Assembly: GCF_031583065.1 (NCBI RefSeq) | Contig: NZ_CP134053.1 | Coordinates: 7,047,001 to 7,111,000 of the forward strand | Origin: Streptomyces sp. CGMCC 4.7035 | GTDB taxonomy: Bacteria; Actinomycetota; Actinomycetes; Streptomycetales; Streptomycetaceae | Direction: 5' to 3' | Length of the DNA stretch: 64,000 bases | Shown here: piece after piece, positions 1 to 7,686 of the stretch | Layout of the letters: the number at the start of each line of letters is the position of its first letter | How positions within the stretch are numbered: position 1 is the first letter of the stretch | Made by a program: the position numbers and the translations under genes | Notes under the pieces: model-generated | Seen by the model: only the letters and a program-made list of their open reading frames with translations | Databases searched by the model: none | What the model was told of the DNA's origin: nothing

Positions 1-857
1 CCCGTCGCCCTGAACCCCTCGGCAAAGGCCTCCGTGAAGACGTCGCGGACGGCGTGCCGCCAGCGCAGGGCGAGGGCGGGGTCGGCGGCGCGCAGGGCGA
101 CGATGTCGCCGGGCACGCGGCACCACACGTGCCGGCCGTCGCGGGAGCGGCGGGCGAGCGGGGCGCCGTCCGGGGCCATGGGGGTCCCTTGGGGGAGGGC
201 GGCGGGGAGGGCGACGGGGTGGGCGGCGGGTCGGCCGATGGCGTGGGTGGCGGGCGCGGCGTTGCGGTCGGCGGTCTCGTACGGTCGCCGGGGCGCCGTC
301 AGGTCCCAGGTCACCGTCAGCCGGTCGCTCTCGTCGCCGCCGTTCACGCCGTCGGCCATCGGGCCGTAGAAGTCGACCAGGTACTCGGTGCCGGTCGCGC
401 CCAGCTTGGCCAGGTTGAATCGGGCGTTGCGGCCCACCAGCGGGTCGAAGGTCCAGCGCAGGGTGCGGGCGCCGCGCTCCAGGACCCAGGCGCGCTGCGC
501 CTGCTTCACGGCATACCCGACACCGTGGTCGGCCGCCGCCACCAGGGAGTACGCGGCCGCGGCCGCGGGCGGCCCGAACACGGCGACGCAGGCCCCGGCG
601 AGCCGCTCCCCCTCGACGGTGTACGCGGCGTGCACGGCCCCGCCCGCGTGGACGAGGCTGTGCAGCACCTCCGCCGGGTACGGCGGAGTGCTGCGGGGCG
701 TCTGCCACACATCGCTGAAGAAGTCCGCCACGGCGGCGAGGCCGACCGCGTCGTGCACGGTGCGGACGACGACCGCGGCGGCGCGGGCGGCACCGTCCGC
801 GAGTGCGCGCACCGCCGCGTGCTCGGGTAAGTCCGGTCGGTCAGTCTCAGCTGTCAT
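1..857 (-). CDS. GNAT-family acetyltransferase, COG3375-like (3' end outside window)
   Basis: Reading leftward from an ATG at 857, the frame stays open for 285 codons to the window edge, so the C-terminus is missing. The translation has the GNAT core. A segment DHGVGYAVKQAQRAWVLERG resembles the acetyl-CoA-binding motif A region, and TLRWTFDPLVGRNARFNLAKLGA is the signature of the COG3375 predicted acetyltransferases, in which the WTFDPL and RNAxFN blocks are conserved. The substrate of these proteins is unknown. It lies 117 bp downstream of an IclR regulator on the same strand and may be its target. Rightward open frames over the same DNA are Arg/Gly-rich shadows without recognisable motifs. 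From the family I infer a cytoplasmic N-acyltransferase; the specific role is open. Confidence 0.75.
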   Translation of the reverse strand, partial: MTAETDRPDLPEHAAVRALADGAARAAAVVVRTVHDAVGLAAVADFFSDVWQTPRSTPPYPAEVLHSLVHAGGAVHAAYTVEGERLAGACVAVFGPPAAAAAYSLVAAADHGVGYAVKQAQRAWVLERGARTLRWTFDPLVGRNARFNLAKLGATGTEYLVDFYGPMADGVNGGDESDRLTVTWDLTAPRRPYETADRNAAPATHAIGRPAAHPVALPAALPQGTPMAPDGAPLARRSRDGRHVWCRVPGDIVALRAADPALALRWRHAVRDVFTEAFAEGFRAT

Positions 858-974
858 GAATCGAGTGTGGAAGGCGGCGGCAGCGTCGGCAACGGCCCGC
901 GCGGTGGCCGAAGTCGAGGACGCTCGTGGCGGCTCCGGCGGGGGATCCCCCGGACGCGCCGCGCCGCGCGACGG

Positions 975-1616
975 TCAGCGCAGCGCCTCGGCCACCTCTC
1001 GCGCCGCGTCCATCACCCGTGGTCCCACCCTCTCCGGTACCGAGTCCGACAGCATCACGACCCCCACGCTGCCCTCGACCCCCGTCACCCCCAGCAGCGG
1101 TGCGGCCGCCCCGCAGGCGCCCGTCTCCAACTCCCCGTGCGTGAGCGTGTATCCGGGGTCGGTGACCGGCTGCCGACGGGCCGCGAGGATCGCACGGCCG
1201 GCGGCTCCCCGGTCGAGCGGATGCCGGAAGCCTGCGCGGTACGCCACGTGGTAGTCGGTCCACGTCGGCTCGACCACGGCGACGGCCAGCGCCTCCGACC
1301 CGTCGACGAGCGTGAGGTGCGCGGTCGCCCCGATGTCCTCGGCGAGCGCCCGCAGGGCGGGCAGCGCGGCCTCCCGCACCAGCGGATGCACCTGGCGGCC
1401 CAGACGCAGCACACCGAGCCCGACCCGGGCGCGGCCGCCCAGATCGCGGCGTACGAGAGAGTGCTGCTCCAGGGTGGCGAGCAACCGGTACACCACAGTC
1501 CGGTTCACGCCCAGTTTGCTGGACAGCTCGGTGACGGTCAGCCCGTGGTCCGTGTCGGCGAGCAGCTTGAGGACCCTGAGGCCCCGGTCGAGCGTCTGGG
1601 AGGTCTCCGCGGTCAC
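975..1616 (-). CDS. IclR-family transcriptional regulator
   Basis: A 213-residue protein with the two IclR parts. An N-terminal winged helix (about residues 6-66, with LTVTELSSKLGVNRTVVYRL as the helix-turn-helix) is followed by the C-terminal effector-binding domain (about 75-213, with RAGFRHPLDRGAAGRAILA typical of the ligand pocket). The frame can start at GTG 1625, but the AAGGAG Shine-Dalgarno overlaps that position; the GTG at 1616 lies 8 nt after AAGGAG and is preferred. IclR proteins are dimeric repressors or activators of nearby catabolic genes and respond to small organic acids. The only same-strand neighbour is the downstream GNAT gene. No clear operator palindrome was seen in the 1617-1720 leader. 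Confidence 0.88.
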   Translation of the reverse strand: MTAETSQTLDRGLRVLKLLADTDHGLTVTELSSKLGVNRTVVYRLLATLEQHSLVRRDLGGRARVGLGVLRLGRQVHPLVREAALPALRALAEDIGATAHLTLVDGSEALAVAVVEPTWTDYHVAYRAGFRHPLDRGAAGRAILAARRQPVTDPGYTLTHGELETGACGAAAPLLGVTGVEGSVGVVMLSDSVPERVGPRVMDAAREVAEALR

Positions 1617-1917
1617 GACGCCCACTCCTTAGTGGTGAGGTCGGCGGCCCCGTCGCGGCGGATGCGCCGCCGAGTCCCGTCGGCGACGCGCTTCAGAGGC
1701 CGCCGTTCGGCCGGCGGCCCGGGTGGATCCCGGACTCAGTCGCTTCACGGCTGCGCTCCGCGGCGGCGCTGCCACGGGGCGTGTGCGTAGCGGGACAGTA
1801 GCGAGCCAGTTCGCTCAGCGGAAGGCTCCGTCCAGAATCCGGTCAGTGACTGGTACGGAGTGGTTCACTTTGCGGAGGTATGTACGCGGTGGCGTACGAC
1901 CGGGCAGGGCGCGGTGA

Positions 1918-1965
1918 GGCGCCCCTGTAAGGGGCGCGGGGAACTGCGCGACCGGCCACGGACTA
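1918..1965. repeat. dispersed Streptomyces hairpin repeat (GGGGCGCGGGGAACTGCGCGAC type)
   Basis: A perfect 8-bp stem with a GTA loop (1919-1937), then CGGGGAACTGCGCGACCGGCCACGG-like sequence. I recognise this from many Streptomyces intergenic regions, where it may end transcription; that is recollection, not a search. Here it could terminate transcription leaving the helicase gene at 2070. Confidence 0.55.
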
Positions 1966-2001
1966 CCCGCAGCCGAAGTACAACAGCTGCCACCCGTGCC
2001 C

Positions 2002-2069
2002 CCGGCACCGGCACCGGCACCGGCACCGGCACCGGCACCGGCCCAGCGCCCAGCGCCCAGCGCCCAGCG
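2002..2069. repeat. simple tandem repeats: CCGGCA x ~7 then GCCCAGC x 4
   Basis: Hexanucleotide CCGGCA units run from 2002 to about 2042 and are followed directly by four GCCCAGC heptamers up to 2069. The helicase stop codon is at 2070-2072, so the repeats begin exactly where translation ends. Confidence 0.85.
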
Positions 2070-3932
2070 TCACCGCATACGGGTGGCCCACTCCTGGACC
2101 TTGGCGATCCGCTGCCGCAACTGCCCCGCCGTGCACTCCGCGCTCGGTGGCCCCCCGCACACCCGCCGCAGCTCGGTGTGGATCACGCCGTGCGGCTTGC
2201 CGCTCTGGTGCGAGTACGCGCCGACCATCGTGTTGAGCTGCTTGCGCAGCTCCAGCAGTTCCTTGTGGGTGACCACGGGCCGCCGGTCGGCGGGCAGTTC
2301 GAGCAGGTCCGCCTCCGTGTCCGGCTTCTTGCGGCTGTGCGCGATCTGCCGGGCCTGCCGCTTCTGCAGCAGCAACTGCACCTGCTCGGGTTCGAGAAGG
2401 CCCGGAATGCCCAGGTAGTCCTGTTCCTCCTCGCTCCCCGGGTGGGCCTGCATGCCGAACTCGGCGCCGTTGTACATGACCCGGTCGAAGACGGCGTCGG
2501 ACTCCAGCGCCTCGAACGGCAGCATGTCCTGCTCGCCGGTGTCCTCGTCCTGCTCCCGGTTGGCCTCGTCCATCTCCTTCTCGGACTCGGCGTACGGGTC
2601 CTCCTCCTCGCCGCCCTTCTTGGGCTTGTCGAGGACGTGGTCGCGCTCGACCTCCATCTCGTTGGCGAAGGTGAGGAGGTCGGGGACGGTCGGCAGGAAG
2701 ACGGAGGCGGTCTCGCCGCGCCGCCGCGACCGTACGAAACGGCCGACGGCCTGGGCGAAGAAGAGGGGTGTCGAGATCGTGGTGGCGTACACGCCGACGG
2801 CGAGCCGCGGCACGTCGACGCCCTCGGACACCATGCGCACCGCGACCATCCAGCGGTCGTCGTTGCCGCTGAACTCGTCGATACGGTCGGAGGCGCCGGA
2901 GTCGTCGGACAGGACGAGGGTCGCCTTGTGCCCGGTGATCTCGCGGATCAGCTTGGCGTACGCGCGGGCCGAGTCCTGGTCGGAGGCGATGACGAGGGCC
3001 CCGGCGTCCGGGATGGCCTTGCGGACCTCGGTCAGCCGCTGGTCGGCGGCGCGCAGCACGCTGGGCATCCAGTCGCCGCGCGGGTCGAGGGCGGTGCGCC
3101 AGGCCTGGCTGACGGCGTCCTTGGTCATGGGCTCGCCGAGCCGGGCGGCGATCTCGTCGCCCGCCTTGGTGCGCCAGCGCATGTTGCCGCTGTAGGAGAG
3201 GAAGATGACGGGCCGGACGACGTGGTCGGCGAGCGCGTGGCCGTACCCGTAGGTGTAGTCGGCGGCGGACCGCCGGATCCCGTCGTTCCCCTCCTCGTAC
3301 GTGACGAAGGGGATGGGGTTGGTGTCGGACCGGAACGGCGTACCGGTGAGGGCGAGTCGGCGGGTCGCGGGCTCGAAGGCCTCCAGACACGCCTCGCCCC
3401 AGGACTTGGAGTCACCGGCGTGATGGATCTCGTCGAGGATGACGAGGGTCTTGCGCTGCTCGACGCGGTTGCGGTGCAGCATGGGCCGCACTCCGACGCC
3501 CGCGTAGGTGACGGCGACGCCGTGGTACTCCCGGCCCAGCGGTCCGGCGCTGTATTCGGGGTCGAGCTTGATCCCGATCCGCGCGGCCGCCTCCGCCCAC
3601 TGCTTCTTCAGGTGCTCGGTCGGCGCGACCACGGTCACCTGCTGCACGACGTGGTGGTGCAGCAACCAGGACGCGAGCGTCAGCGCGAAGGTCGTCTTGC
3701 CTGCGCCGGGCGTGGCGACGGCGAGGAAGTCACGCGGCTGCTCCTGGATGTACTTCTCCATCGCCCCCTGCTGCCAGGCACGCAGCTTGCCGGCGGTGCC
3801 CCAGGGGGCGCGGCCGGGGAAGGCGGGAGAGAGGTGGTGAGAGTGGGAGGAGCTGGAGCTGGTGGCGGTGGTAGTCACGGTCTCCGTAGAAGGGGGGTCG
3901 GGCGGCTCGGATGCGTACGACAACCGGGCCAC
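2070..3932 (-). CDS. DEAD/DEAH-box superfamily 2 helicase
   Basis: A 620-residue SF2 helicase of the UvrB/ResIII class. Motif I is ATPGAGKTT at about residues 73-81, motif II is DEIHH at about 167-171, motif III is LTGTPFRSD near 196-204, and the arginine-finger motif VI is QAVGRFVRSRRRGE. The first ~45 residues are Ser/Thr/His-rich and probably disordered, and an acidic linker with many Glu/Asp lies after the helicase core (about 440-490). The role of this streptomycete protein is unknown; the fold predicts an ATP-dependent nucleic-acid translocase. It is a single gene on the minus strand. The start at 3932 has no strong ribosome-binding site, so the true N-terminus could lie further inside the Ser-rich leader. 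Confidence 0.88.
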   Translation of the reverse strand: MARLSYASEPPDPPSTETVTTTATSSSSSHSHHLSPAFPGRAPWGTAGKLRAWQQGAMEKYIQEQPRDFLAVATPGAGKTTFALTLASWLLHHHVVQQVTVVAPTEHLKKQWAEAAARIGIKLDPEYSAGPLGREYHGVAVTYAGVGVRPMLHRNRVEQRKTLVILDEIHHAGDSKSWGEACLEAFEPATRRLALTGTPFRSDTNPIPFVTYEEGNDGIRRSAADYTYGYGHALADHVVRPVIFLSYSGNMRWRTKAGDEIAARLGEPMTKDAVSQAWRTALDPRGDWMPSVLRAADQRLTEVRKAIPDAGALVIASDQDSARAYAKLIREITGHKATLVLSDDSGASDRIDEFSGNDDRWMVAVRMVSEGVDVPRLAVGVYATTISTPLFFAQAVGRFVRSRRRGETASVFLPTVPDLLTFANEMEVERDHVLDKPKKGGEEEDPYAESEKEMDEANREQDEDTGEQDMLPFEALESDAVFDRVMYNGAEFGMQAHPGSEEEQDYLGIPGLLEPEQVQLLLQKRQARQIAHSRKKPDTEADLLELPADRRPVVTHKELLELRKQLNTMVGAYSHQSGKPHGVIHTELRRVCGGPPSAECTAGQLRQRIAKVQEWATRMR

Positions 3933-4024
3933 CCTACCGGCGACCCGGCGGGGTCAACGCCCGCACAGCGCCGGGTCGGCCGGGGATGGGATTCAGCTCA
4001 CACCGCGCCGCGCACGCACCTCGG

Positions 4025-4393
4025 TCAGCGCGCGAAGCGCGGCAACTGGGCGGCGATCTTCGGTACGTCCAAGGCGCCCTGGCACACGTCCAGCACGAAT
4101 CGCTCGGCCTCGTCCACGTCGAAGTTCGCGTCCAGGGGGTGCCCGTTCACGTGCAGAAACACCCAGGTCGCGTACCAGGCGATGCGCTTGTTCCCGTCGA
4201 CGAGGGCGTGGTTGCGGGCAAGGGACTCCATCAACGCGGCAGCCTTCTGCCATACGTCGGGATAGGCATCCTGACCGAACACGCTCGACTGAGGACGTGC
4301 GAGGGCCGAGTCCAGGAGCCCGTAATCGCGCACGTCGTCCACGCCGAGCCGCTTCGTCAGGTTCAGCAGCTCGGCAAGCGTGAGGTAGTGCAT
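4025..4393 (-). CDS. Doc/Fic-family toxin
   Basis: A 122-residue protein of Doc size. It carries the Fic/Doc active-site motif HALVDGNKR (residues 62-70, consensus HxFx(D/E)GNxR) followed by IAW. Doc enzymes phosphorylate EF-Tu and so stop translation; other Fic proteins AMPylate. The Ala in place of the usual Phe in HxF, and the spacing, fit the Doc/death-on-curing subgroup. The start codon overlaps the stop of the upstream antitoxin gene as TGATG, so the two are translationally coupled with the antitoxin first, the normal order for doc loci. All motif residues are present, so the toxin is probably active. Confidence 0.88.
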   Translation of the reverse strand: MHYLTLAELLNLTKRLGVDDVRDYGLLDSALARPQSSVFGQDAYPDVWQKAAALMESLARNHALVDGNKRIAWYATWVFLHVNGHPLDANFDVDEAERFVLDVCQGALDVPKIAAQLPRFAR

Positions 4394-4590
4394 CAGGCGA
4401 GCCTCCGGTTCAGCTCCTCGCTGACCTTCAGGACGTGTTCCGCTGCCTCGTCGAACAGACGCGAGTGCTCGTTTATGGCCGACATCACGGCGTCGTGCGC
4501 GAACGCCTGCATGCTGCGCCCTTCCGCCGCCGCACGCTCGCGCAGCGCCTCGAGCTCTTCGTCCGTAAACCGCAGGTTCAGTCCAGCCAT
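4393..4590 (-). CDS. antitoxin, ribbon-helix-helix type
   Basis: A 65-residue protein beginning MAGLNLRFTDEELEALRERA, the short beta strand plus helix pattern of Arc/MetJ ribbon-helix-helix DNA-binding proteins, then a helical acidic C-terminus that would wrap the toxin. It is directly upstream of and overlaps the doc gene. By analogy with Phd/Doc it should neutralise the toxin and autorepress the pair. The TACTACGTGGTACCA sequence just upstream (about 4600-4615) holds a GGTAC/GTACC inverted repeat that could be its operator. Confidence 0.82.
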   Translation of the reverse strand: MAGLNLRFTDEELEALRERAAAEGRSMQAFAHDAVMSAINEHSRLFDEAAEHVLKVSEELNRRLA

Positions 4591-4599
4591 GCTTCGACG

Positions 4600-4616
4600 G
4601 TACTACGTGGTACCAC
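4600..4616. promoter_or_regulatory. possible toxin-antitoxin operator
   Basis: The sequence GGTACTACGTGGTACC immediately upstream of the antitoxin start holds an inverted repeat GGTAC-N6-GTACC. Its position is where an autoregulated antitoxin would bind. This is inference from position and symmetry only. Confidence 0.4.
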
Positions 4617-4622
4617 TCGGTG

Positions 4623-6077
4623 TCAGCGGGATTCCGTCCGCAGCCGCGTAGTCACCCACGCCCCCACCAACGCCACCCCCGCCATCGGCAGGAACACCAC
4701 GGCGAAGGCGGCCGGATGCGAGCCGCCGGCGGTCGTCCCGGTCGCCGTGTGGGCGACCGTGCCGCCGCCGAGCGCGGCGAACGCGGCACCGCCCGCGGCG
4801 AGCAGGAGGACGTTGGAGAGGCCGTCGGAGATCTGGAGGGCGGCCGAATTCGCGCCCGCCTCCTCGGGGGCCGACAGGCTCAGCAGCAGGACGCTGGTGG
4901 AGGAGATGACCAGGCCCATGCCGAAGCAGCCGAACCCCCAGGCGACGGCGACGGTCCAGACGGGCACGGCGTGGATCAGCACGCTGGGCGCCGTGACGAT
5001 CGCCACCGCCACGATGAGCATGCCCAGCGTCATCAGCCGCTCCCGGTACGGCTCCAGGCGCGGCCTCGACTGCACGTACGACCCCAGCGCCCAGGTCCCG
5101 CCGGCCGCCGCGAGCGAGAACCCGGCCAGCGTCGGCGACAGCCCCCGCTGGGTGACGAGCATCAGCGGGATGAAGCTCTCCGCCGAGATGAAGGCACCCG
5201 CCGCCACTCCGCGCAGCAGCACCACGGACGGCAGTCCGCGCGCCGCCCGCCAGGTGCCGTGGGGAAGCAGCCCGAGCACGGCCGGGACCAGCAGCGCGAC
5301 GCCCGCGACGCCGGGGACCAGGGACACCCACCTGAGGTCCTGGGCCGCGTACTGGAGAAGTCCCGCGCCCAGCGAGATGCCGAGCGCCAGCCGGATGCGG
5401 CGGCCGTCGAAGGGAGCGGCGACCGCCTCCGTGGCGGGGCCACCCGCCCGGCGCCGTATCTGCGGGAGCGCGAGCGCGAGCGGGAACACCACCAGCACCG
5501 GGATGCCGATGAAGACCCAGCGCCAGCCGAGCTGCTCGGTCACCGCGCCGGACGCCAGCGGGCCGACCACGGTCGGGACCACCCAGCATGCCGCGAACGC
5601 GGCCATCATCGCGGGCCGCAGCCGCTCCGGGTAGGCCCGGCTCACGACCACATACAGCGCGACGATCACCAGTCCGCCGCCCAGCCCCTGCACGGCCCGC
5701 CCCAGGATGAACAGCCACATCGCCCCGGCCGTCCCGGACAGCAGCAGTCCGGCCGCGAAGGCGGCGATGCCGCAGGTCAGCGAGGCGAGCGGGCCGTTGC
5801 GGTCCGACCACTGCCCCGCGAGCACCATGCCGAACAGGCTCGTCGTGAAGTACCCGGAGAACGCGAAGGCGTACAAGGACAGCCCGTCCAGCTCCCGCGC
5901 CGCGACCGGCATCGCCGTGCCGACCGCCGTCGCCTCGAAGGCGATGAGCAGGACGACCGAGACGATGCCGATGGTCAGTGCCCGGTAGGGGCGGGCGAGT
6001 ACACCGGTGGCGTCGTCCGATGGGACGGGAGGGGCGGTATCGGCGACGTCGGTGTCGCGGGGTTCCAGGGCTGCCAT
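4623..6077 (-). CDS. MFS transporter, drug-exporter type
   Basis: A 484-residue membrane protein with a dozen or more hydrophobic helices. It begins with an acidic 25-residue cytoplasmic leader and has the MFS motif-A region GQWSDRNGPL after the second helix and LGGGLVIVALYVVVSRAYPERLRPAM near the middle of the first half, typical of DHA-type exporters. The frame is open upstream to 6182, but the ATG at 6077 (MAALEPRD) gives a sensible N-terminus and the upstream codons look non-coding. It probably exports a small hydrophobic compound by proton antiport; the substrate is unknown. It stands alone, with a convergent boundary to the toxin-antitoxin pair. Confidence 0.85.
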   Translation of the reverse strand: MAALEPRDTDVADTAPPVPSDDATGVLARPYRALTIGIVSVVLLIAFEATAVGTAMPVAARELDGLSLYAFAFSGYFTTSLFGMVLAGQWSDRNGPLASLTCGIAAFAAGLLLSGTAGAMWLFILGRAVQGLGGGLVIVALYVVVSRAYPERLRPAMMAAFAACWVVPTVVGPLASGAVTEQLGWRWVFIGIPVLVVFPLALALPQIRRRAGGPATEAVAAPFDGRRIRLALGISLGAGLLQYAAQDLRWVSLVPGVAGVALLVPAVLGLLPHGTWRAARGLPSVVLLRGVAAGAFISAESFIPLMLVTQRGLSPTLAGFSLAAAGGTWALGSYVQSRPRLEPYRERLMTLGMLIVAVAIVTAPSVLIHAVPVWTVAVAWGFGCFGMGLVISSTSVLLLSLSAPEEAGANSAALQISDGLSNVLLLAAGGAAFAALGGGTVAHTATGTTAGGSHPAAFAVVFLPMAGVALVGAWVTTRLRTESR

Positions 6078-6298
6078 GCAGGTCAGGGTAAGGGGCTCAG
6101 CGGGGATTGGCTCCTGTCGGGAGACGGTGATGGGTTCGGACCTTGGTCGTACGACTCGCCTTACCTGAACCTCGCCTTTCATGAACGGCGTATGGCAGTC
6201 CCGTTGCAGCCCCCGCGGCGCTCTTGAGGCCCTCGACCACCCGGCCCTACGGTCAATGCGTCAGGTCGGAACGAGTGAGCCGTGCCGCACCTGATCTT

Positions 6299-6396
6299 GG
6301 CCGTGTGCCCGAGCGGTTTAGGGACTCGCCTGCGCAGCATCCATCAGCGGGCTCCGCCCGCGGGGAGTTACGCGGGTTCAATTCCCGCCACGGCCA
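6299..6396 (+). pseudogene. tRNA-Cys-like pseudogene with ~30-nt insertion in the anticodon arm
   Basis: The 5' acceptor strand GGCCGTG, the D arm (GCCCGAGCGGTTTAGGGA) and the T arm plus 3' acceptor (GGGTTCAATTCCC...CACGGCCA) match the intact tRNA-Cys 8 bp downstream. The anticodon arm reads CTCGCCTGC and then about 31 nt of unrelated sequence, including a GCGGGC-TCC-GCCCGC hairpin, before GAGTTACG. The 3' half of the anticodon stem (GCGAG) is lost, so no normal anticodon can be presented. It looks like a tandem duplicate of the tRNA broken by an insertion. Confidence 0.65.
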
Positions 6397-6403
6397 GGTG
6401 AAT

Positions 6404-6475
6404 GGCCGTGTGCCCGAGTGGTTTAGGGACTCGCCTGCAAAGCGAGTTACGTGGGTTCGATTCCCGCCACGGCCT
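6404..6475 (+). tRNA. tRNA-Cys (anticodon GCA), AICE integration site
   Basis: A complete 72-nt cloverleaf: acceptor GGCCGTG/CACGGCC, D arm with GGTTTAGGG, anticodon stem CTCGC/GCGAG around loop CTGCAAA (anticodon GCA), and T arm GTGGG-TTCGATT-CCCGC. CCA is not encoded. Everything from the anticodon loop to the 3' end is repeated exactly at 23363-23405, so the element recombined here and restored the 3' half of the gene. The tRNA 5' half is chromosomal, while the downstream terminator at 6499-6532 now belongs to the element. Confidence 0.93.
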
Positions 6476-6476
6476 C
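6434..6476 (+). repeat. attL: 43-bp direct repeat
   Basis: Begins CCTGCAAAGCGAGTTACG in the anticodon loop and ends at ...CACGGCCTC one base past the tRNA. It is identical to 23363-23405. The flanks differ (TCG/TACC against AAA/CGAC), so the repeat ends are sharp. It marks the left junction of the integrated element. Confidence 0.93.
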
Positions 6477-6498
6477 TACCTGCCTGACCAGGCAAAAC

Positions 6499-6533
6499 AA
6501 AGGGCGGCACCTCATCCGGGGTGCCGCCCTTTC
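6499..6533. terminator. bidirectional intrinsic terminator after tRNA-Cys/DUF6551 gene
   Basis: Stem AAAGGGCGGCACC / GGTGCCGCCCTTT with an 8-nt loop. It would end the tRNA transcript and, from the other side, the leftward transcript leaving the gene at 6633. Confidence 0.85.
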
Positions 6534-6539
6534 GGCCGT

Positions 6540-6560
6540 CCGTCTCAGTTGCCGTCTCAG
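6540..6560 (+). promoter_or_regulatory. candidate integrase arm-type site, left end
   Basis: Two CCGTCTC heptamers start exactly 12 bp apart (6540 and 6552). The same pair with the same 12-bp spacing and orientation occurs near the right end (23226 and 23238). Paired direct repeats near both att cores are typical of arm sites for tyrosine integrases. The assignment is inferred. Confidence 0.5.
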
Positions 6561-6632
6561 TAGACGGTTACGAGCGAAGAAAGCGCGGTGCCCGCGCCGC
6601 AGGCAGCGGGCGGGGCACCGCGCCGGCTAGGG

Positions 6633-7490
6633 CTACTCGAAGATGTTCGGGACGGGGATGCGGTTGACGCGGCGGTTAGCGTTCCAGGCGGAGGCAACCG
6701 CCAAGTGAGCGGCCTTGAGGCGGCCCTTGGTGCCGTCGTGGCGGGTGTTGTTGTTGGTGGCGATGGTCTGGATCTTGGCCCTGAAGGAAGTGGGGTCACC
6801 CTGGCGCTTGAGCTTCTGCGCCAACTCCTGGGGGTTCAGTTCATCGGAGTGCTTGGACATCACCGTGGCGATGCCTCCGATAGTGACGGAGTGCCACGTG
6901 TCCGGGGTACGACCCCAGGCGTCCTCGGCGATGGTGAGCGACAGGTCCAGGATCTCGGGACCGTGCTCCATGACGATGCTGAGGATCCCCTTGATGCCGC
7001 GCACGCCGTTGACGCTGCTGCTGCCTACCTTGAGCTGGTGCTTCTCAAGGACGGTGTTGGTGTCCTGGAAGAGCGGATGCCCTGCCAATACACCGATCCT
7101 GAACTCGTCATTCGGGCCGACCTTCGAGGACTCCTTGTTCTTGATGATGAACAGTGACGCCTCGTTGGCCATCGAGAGGCCGGAGTGGACCTCACAGGTA
7201 ATGGTCTGGATAGCCTCGCGAACGTCCTCCGAGACCGAGACTTTCCCAGTCAGGATGAGCTGGCAGGCGTAGACGCGGTGCATACCGTCCACCGCGTACA
7301 GACCGTCATCGCGCTGCGAGAGGATCGGCGTCCCGAGTGCGGTGGGGACCAGCTTCTCAGCGATGGCCGCCGCACGGGCCTTGTTGAGGTTGCGCTGCGC
7401 GCGGTGGTCGAACTTGATAGTCCTCGGGTCCACCTTGATGTACTCGATCGGGTGGTCCGGGATGTCGTAGCTGTAGTCCTTGCCGGGCAA
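6633..7490 (-). CDS. ParB/sulfiredoxin-fold protein (DUF6551-like)
   Basis: A 285-residue protein whose N-terminal ~100 residues fit the ParB/Srx fold: IEYIKVDPRTIKFDHRAQRN, then a strand-helix region and the motif LYAVDGMHRVYA, the DG(x)HR box seen in ParB-like and DGQHR proteins. The C-terminal half is helical. I recall the family as DUF6551, common in actinobacterial phages and elements, function unknown. The frame is open to an ATG at 7538, but that codon lies inside a tandem stem-loop repeat. The TTG at 7490, preceded by AAGGAG with good spacing, is the better start. GC content is lower than the chromosome. It lies between attL and int, an unusual place, and might act in partitioning, DNA modification sensing or nuclease defence; none is shown. 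Confidence 0.7.
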   Translation of the reverse strand: MPGKDYSYDIPDHPIEYIKVDPRTIKFDHRAQRNLNKARAAAIAEKLVPTALGTPILSQRDDGLYAVDGMHRVYACQLILTGKVSVSEDVREAIQTITCEVHSGLSMANEASLFIIKNKESSKVGPNDEFRIGVLAGHPLFQDTNTVLEKHQLKVGSSSVNGVRGIKGILSIVMEHGPEILDLSLTIAEDAWGRTPDTWHSVTIGGIATVMSKHSDELNPQELAQKLKRQGDPTSFRAKIQTIATNNNTRHDGTKGRLKAAHLAVASAWNANRRVNRIPVPNIFE

Positions 7491-7504
7491 GGCTTCTCCT
7501 TTTG

Positions 7505-7570
7505 TGTCAGCACCCCAATGGGGGTGACGGCGACACATGTCAGCTCCCGAATGCGGGAGACGGCGACTAA
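7505..7570 (-). repeat. tandem 33-bp stem-loop repeat, two units, in the leader of the DUF6551 gene
   Basis: Units 7505-7537 and 7538-7570. In gene sense each reads GTCGCCGT, a stem, an ATT loop, the stem complement, then CTGACA. Stem 1 is CACCCC/GGGGTG and stem 2 is CTCCCG/CGGGAG, so both strands changed together while flanks and loop stayed the same. It sits 15 nt upstream of the TTG start's ribosome-binding site. Confidence 0.8.
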
Positions 7571-7686
7571 GTGATGATCAGACTATCGGGCAACTGGGCT
7601 ATTCAGCACCCGAATTCACCGACTCAGACAGAACGCCCGCGTGAAGGTGTCGGCGCTGCCACAGACTCGCCGAACGAGATGACTTG

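Larger units (their letters stand above)
1617..2069. other. intergenic stretch with dispersed Streptomyces hairpin repeat and short tandem repeats
   Basis: No coding frame with plausible composition is visible. The stretch holds the IclR promoter region, a hairpin GCGCCCCT-GTA-AGGGGCGC at 1919-1937 followed by GGGGAACTGCGCGACCGGCC (a sequence found in many Streptomyces intergenic regions, from memory), and two abutting simple repeats at 2002-2069 next to the helicase stop codon. Confidence 0.6.

Noticed and set aside
54..1254. Several long rightward frames over the first 1.3 kb
   Set aside because: Compositionally Arg/Gly/Ala-rich with no motifs; the leftward frames on the same DNA read as GNAT and IclR proteins.
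6299..6396. Group I or archaeal-type intron in a tRNA
   Set aside because: The insertion is about 31 nt, far too short for group I, and removing any segment does not restore a GCGAG anticodon stem.
7505..7570. CRISPR array
   Set aside because: Only two units, directly adjacent with no spacers, and stems that differ between units; no cas genes.
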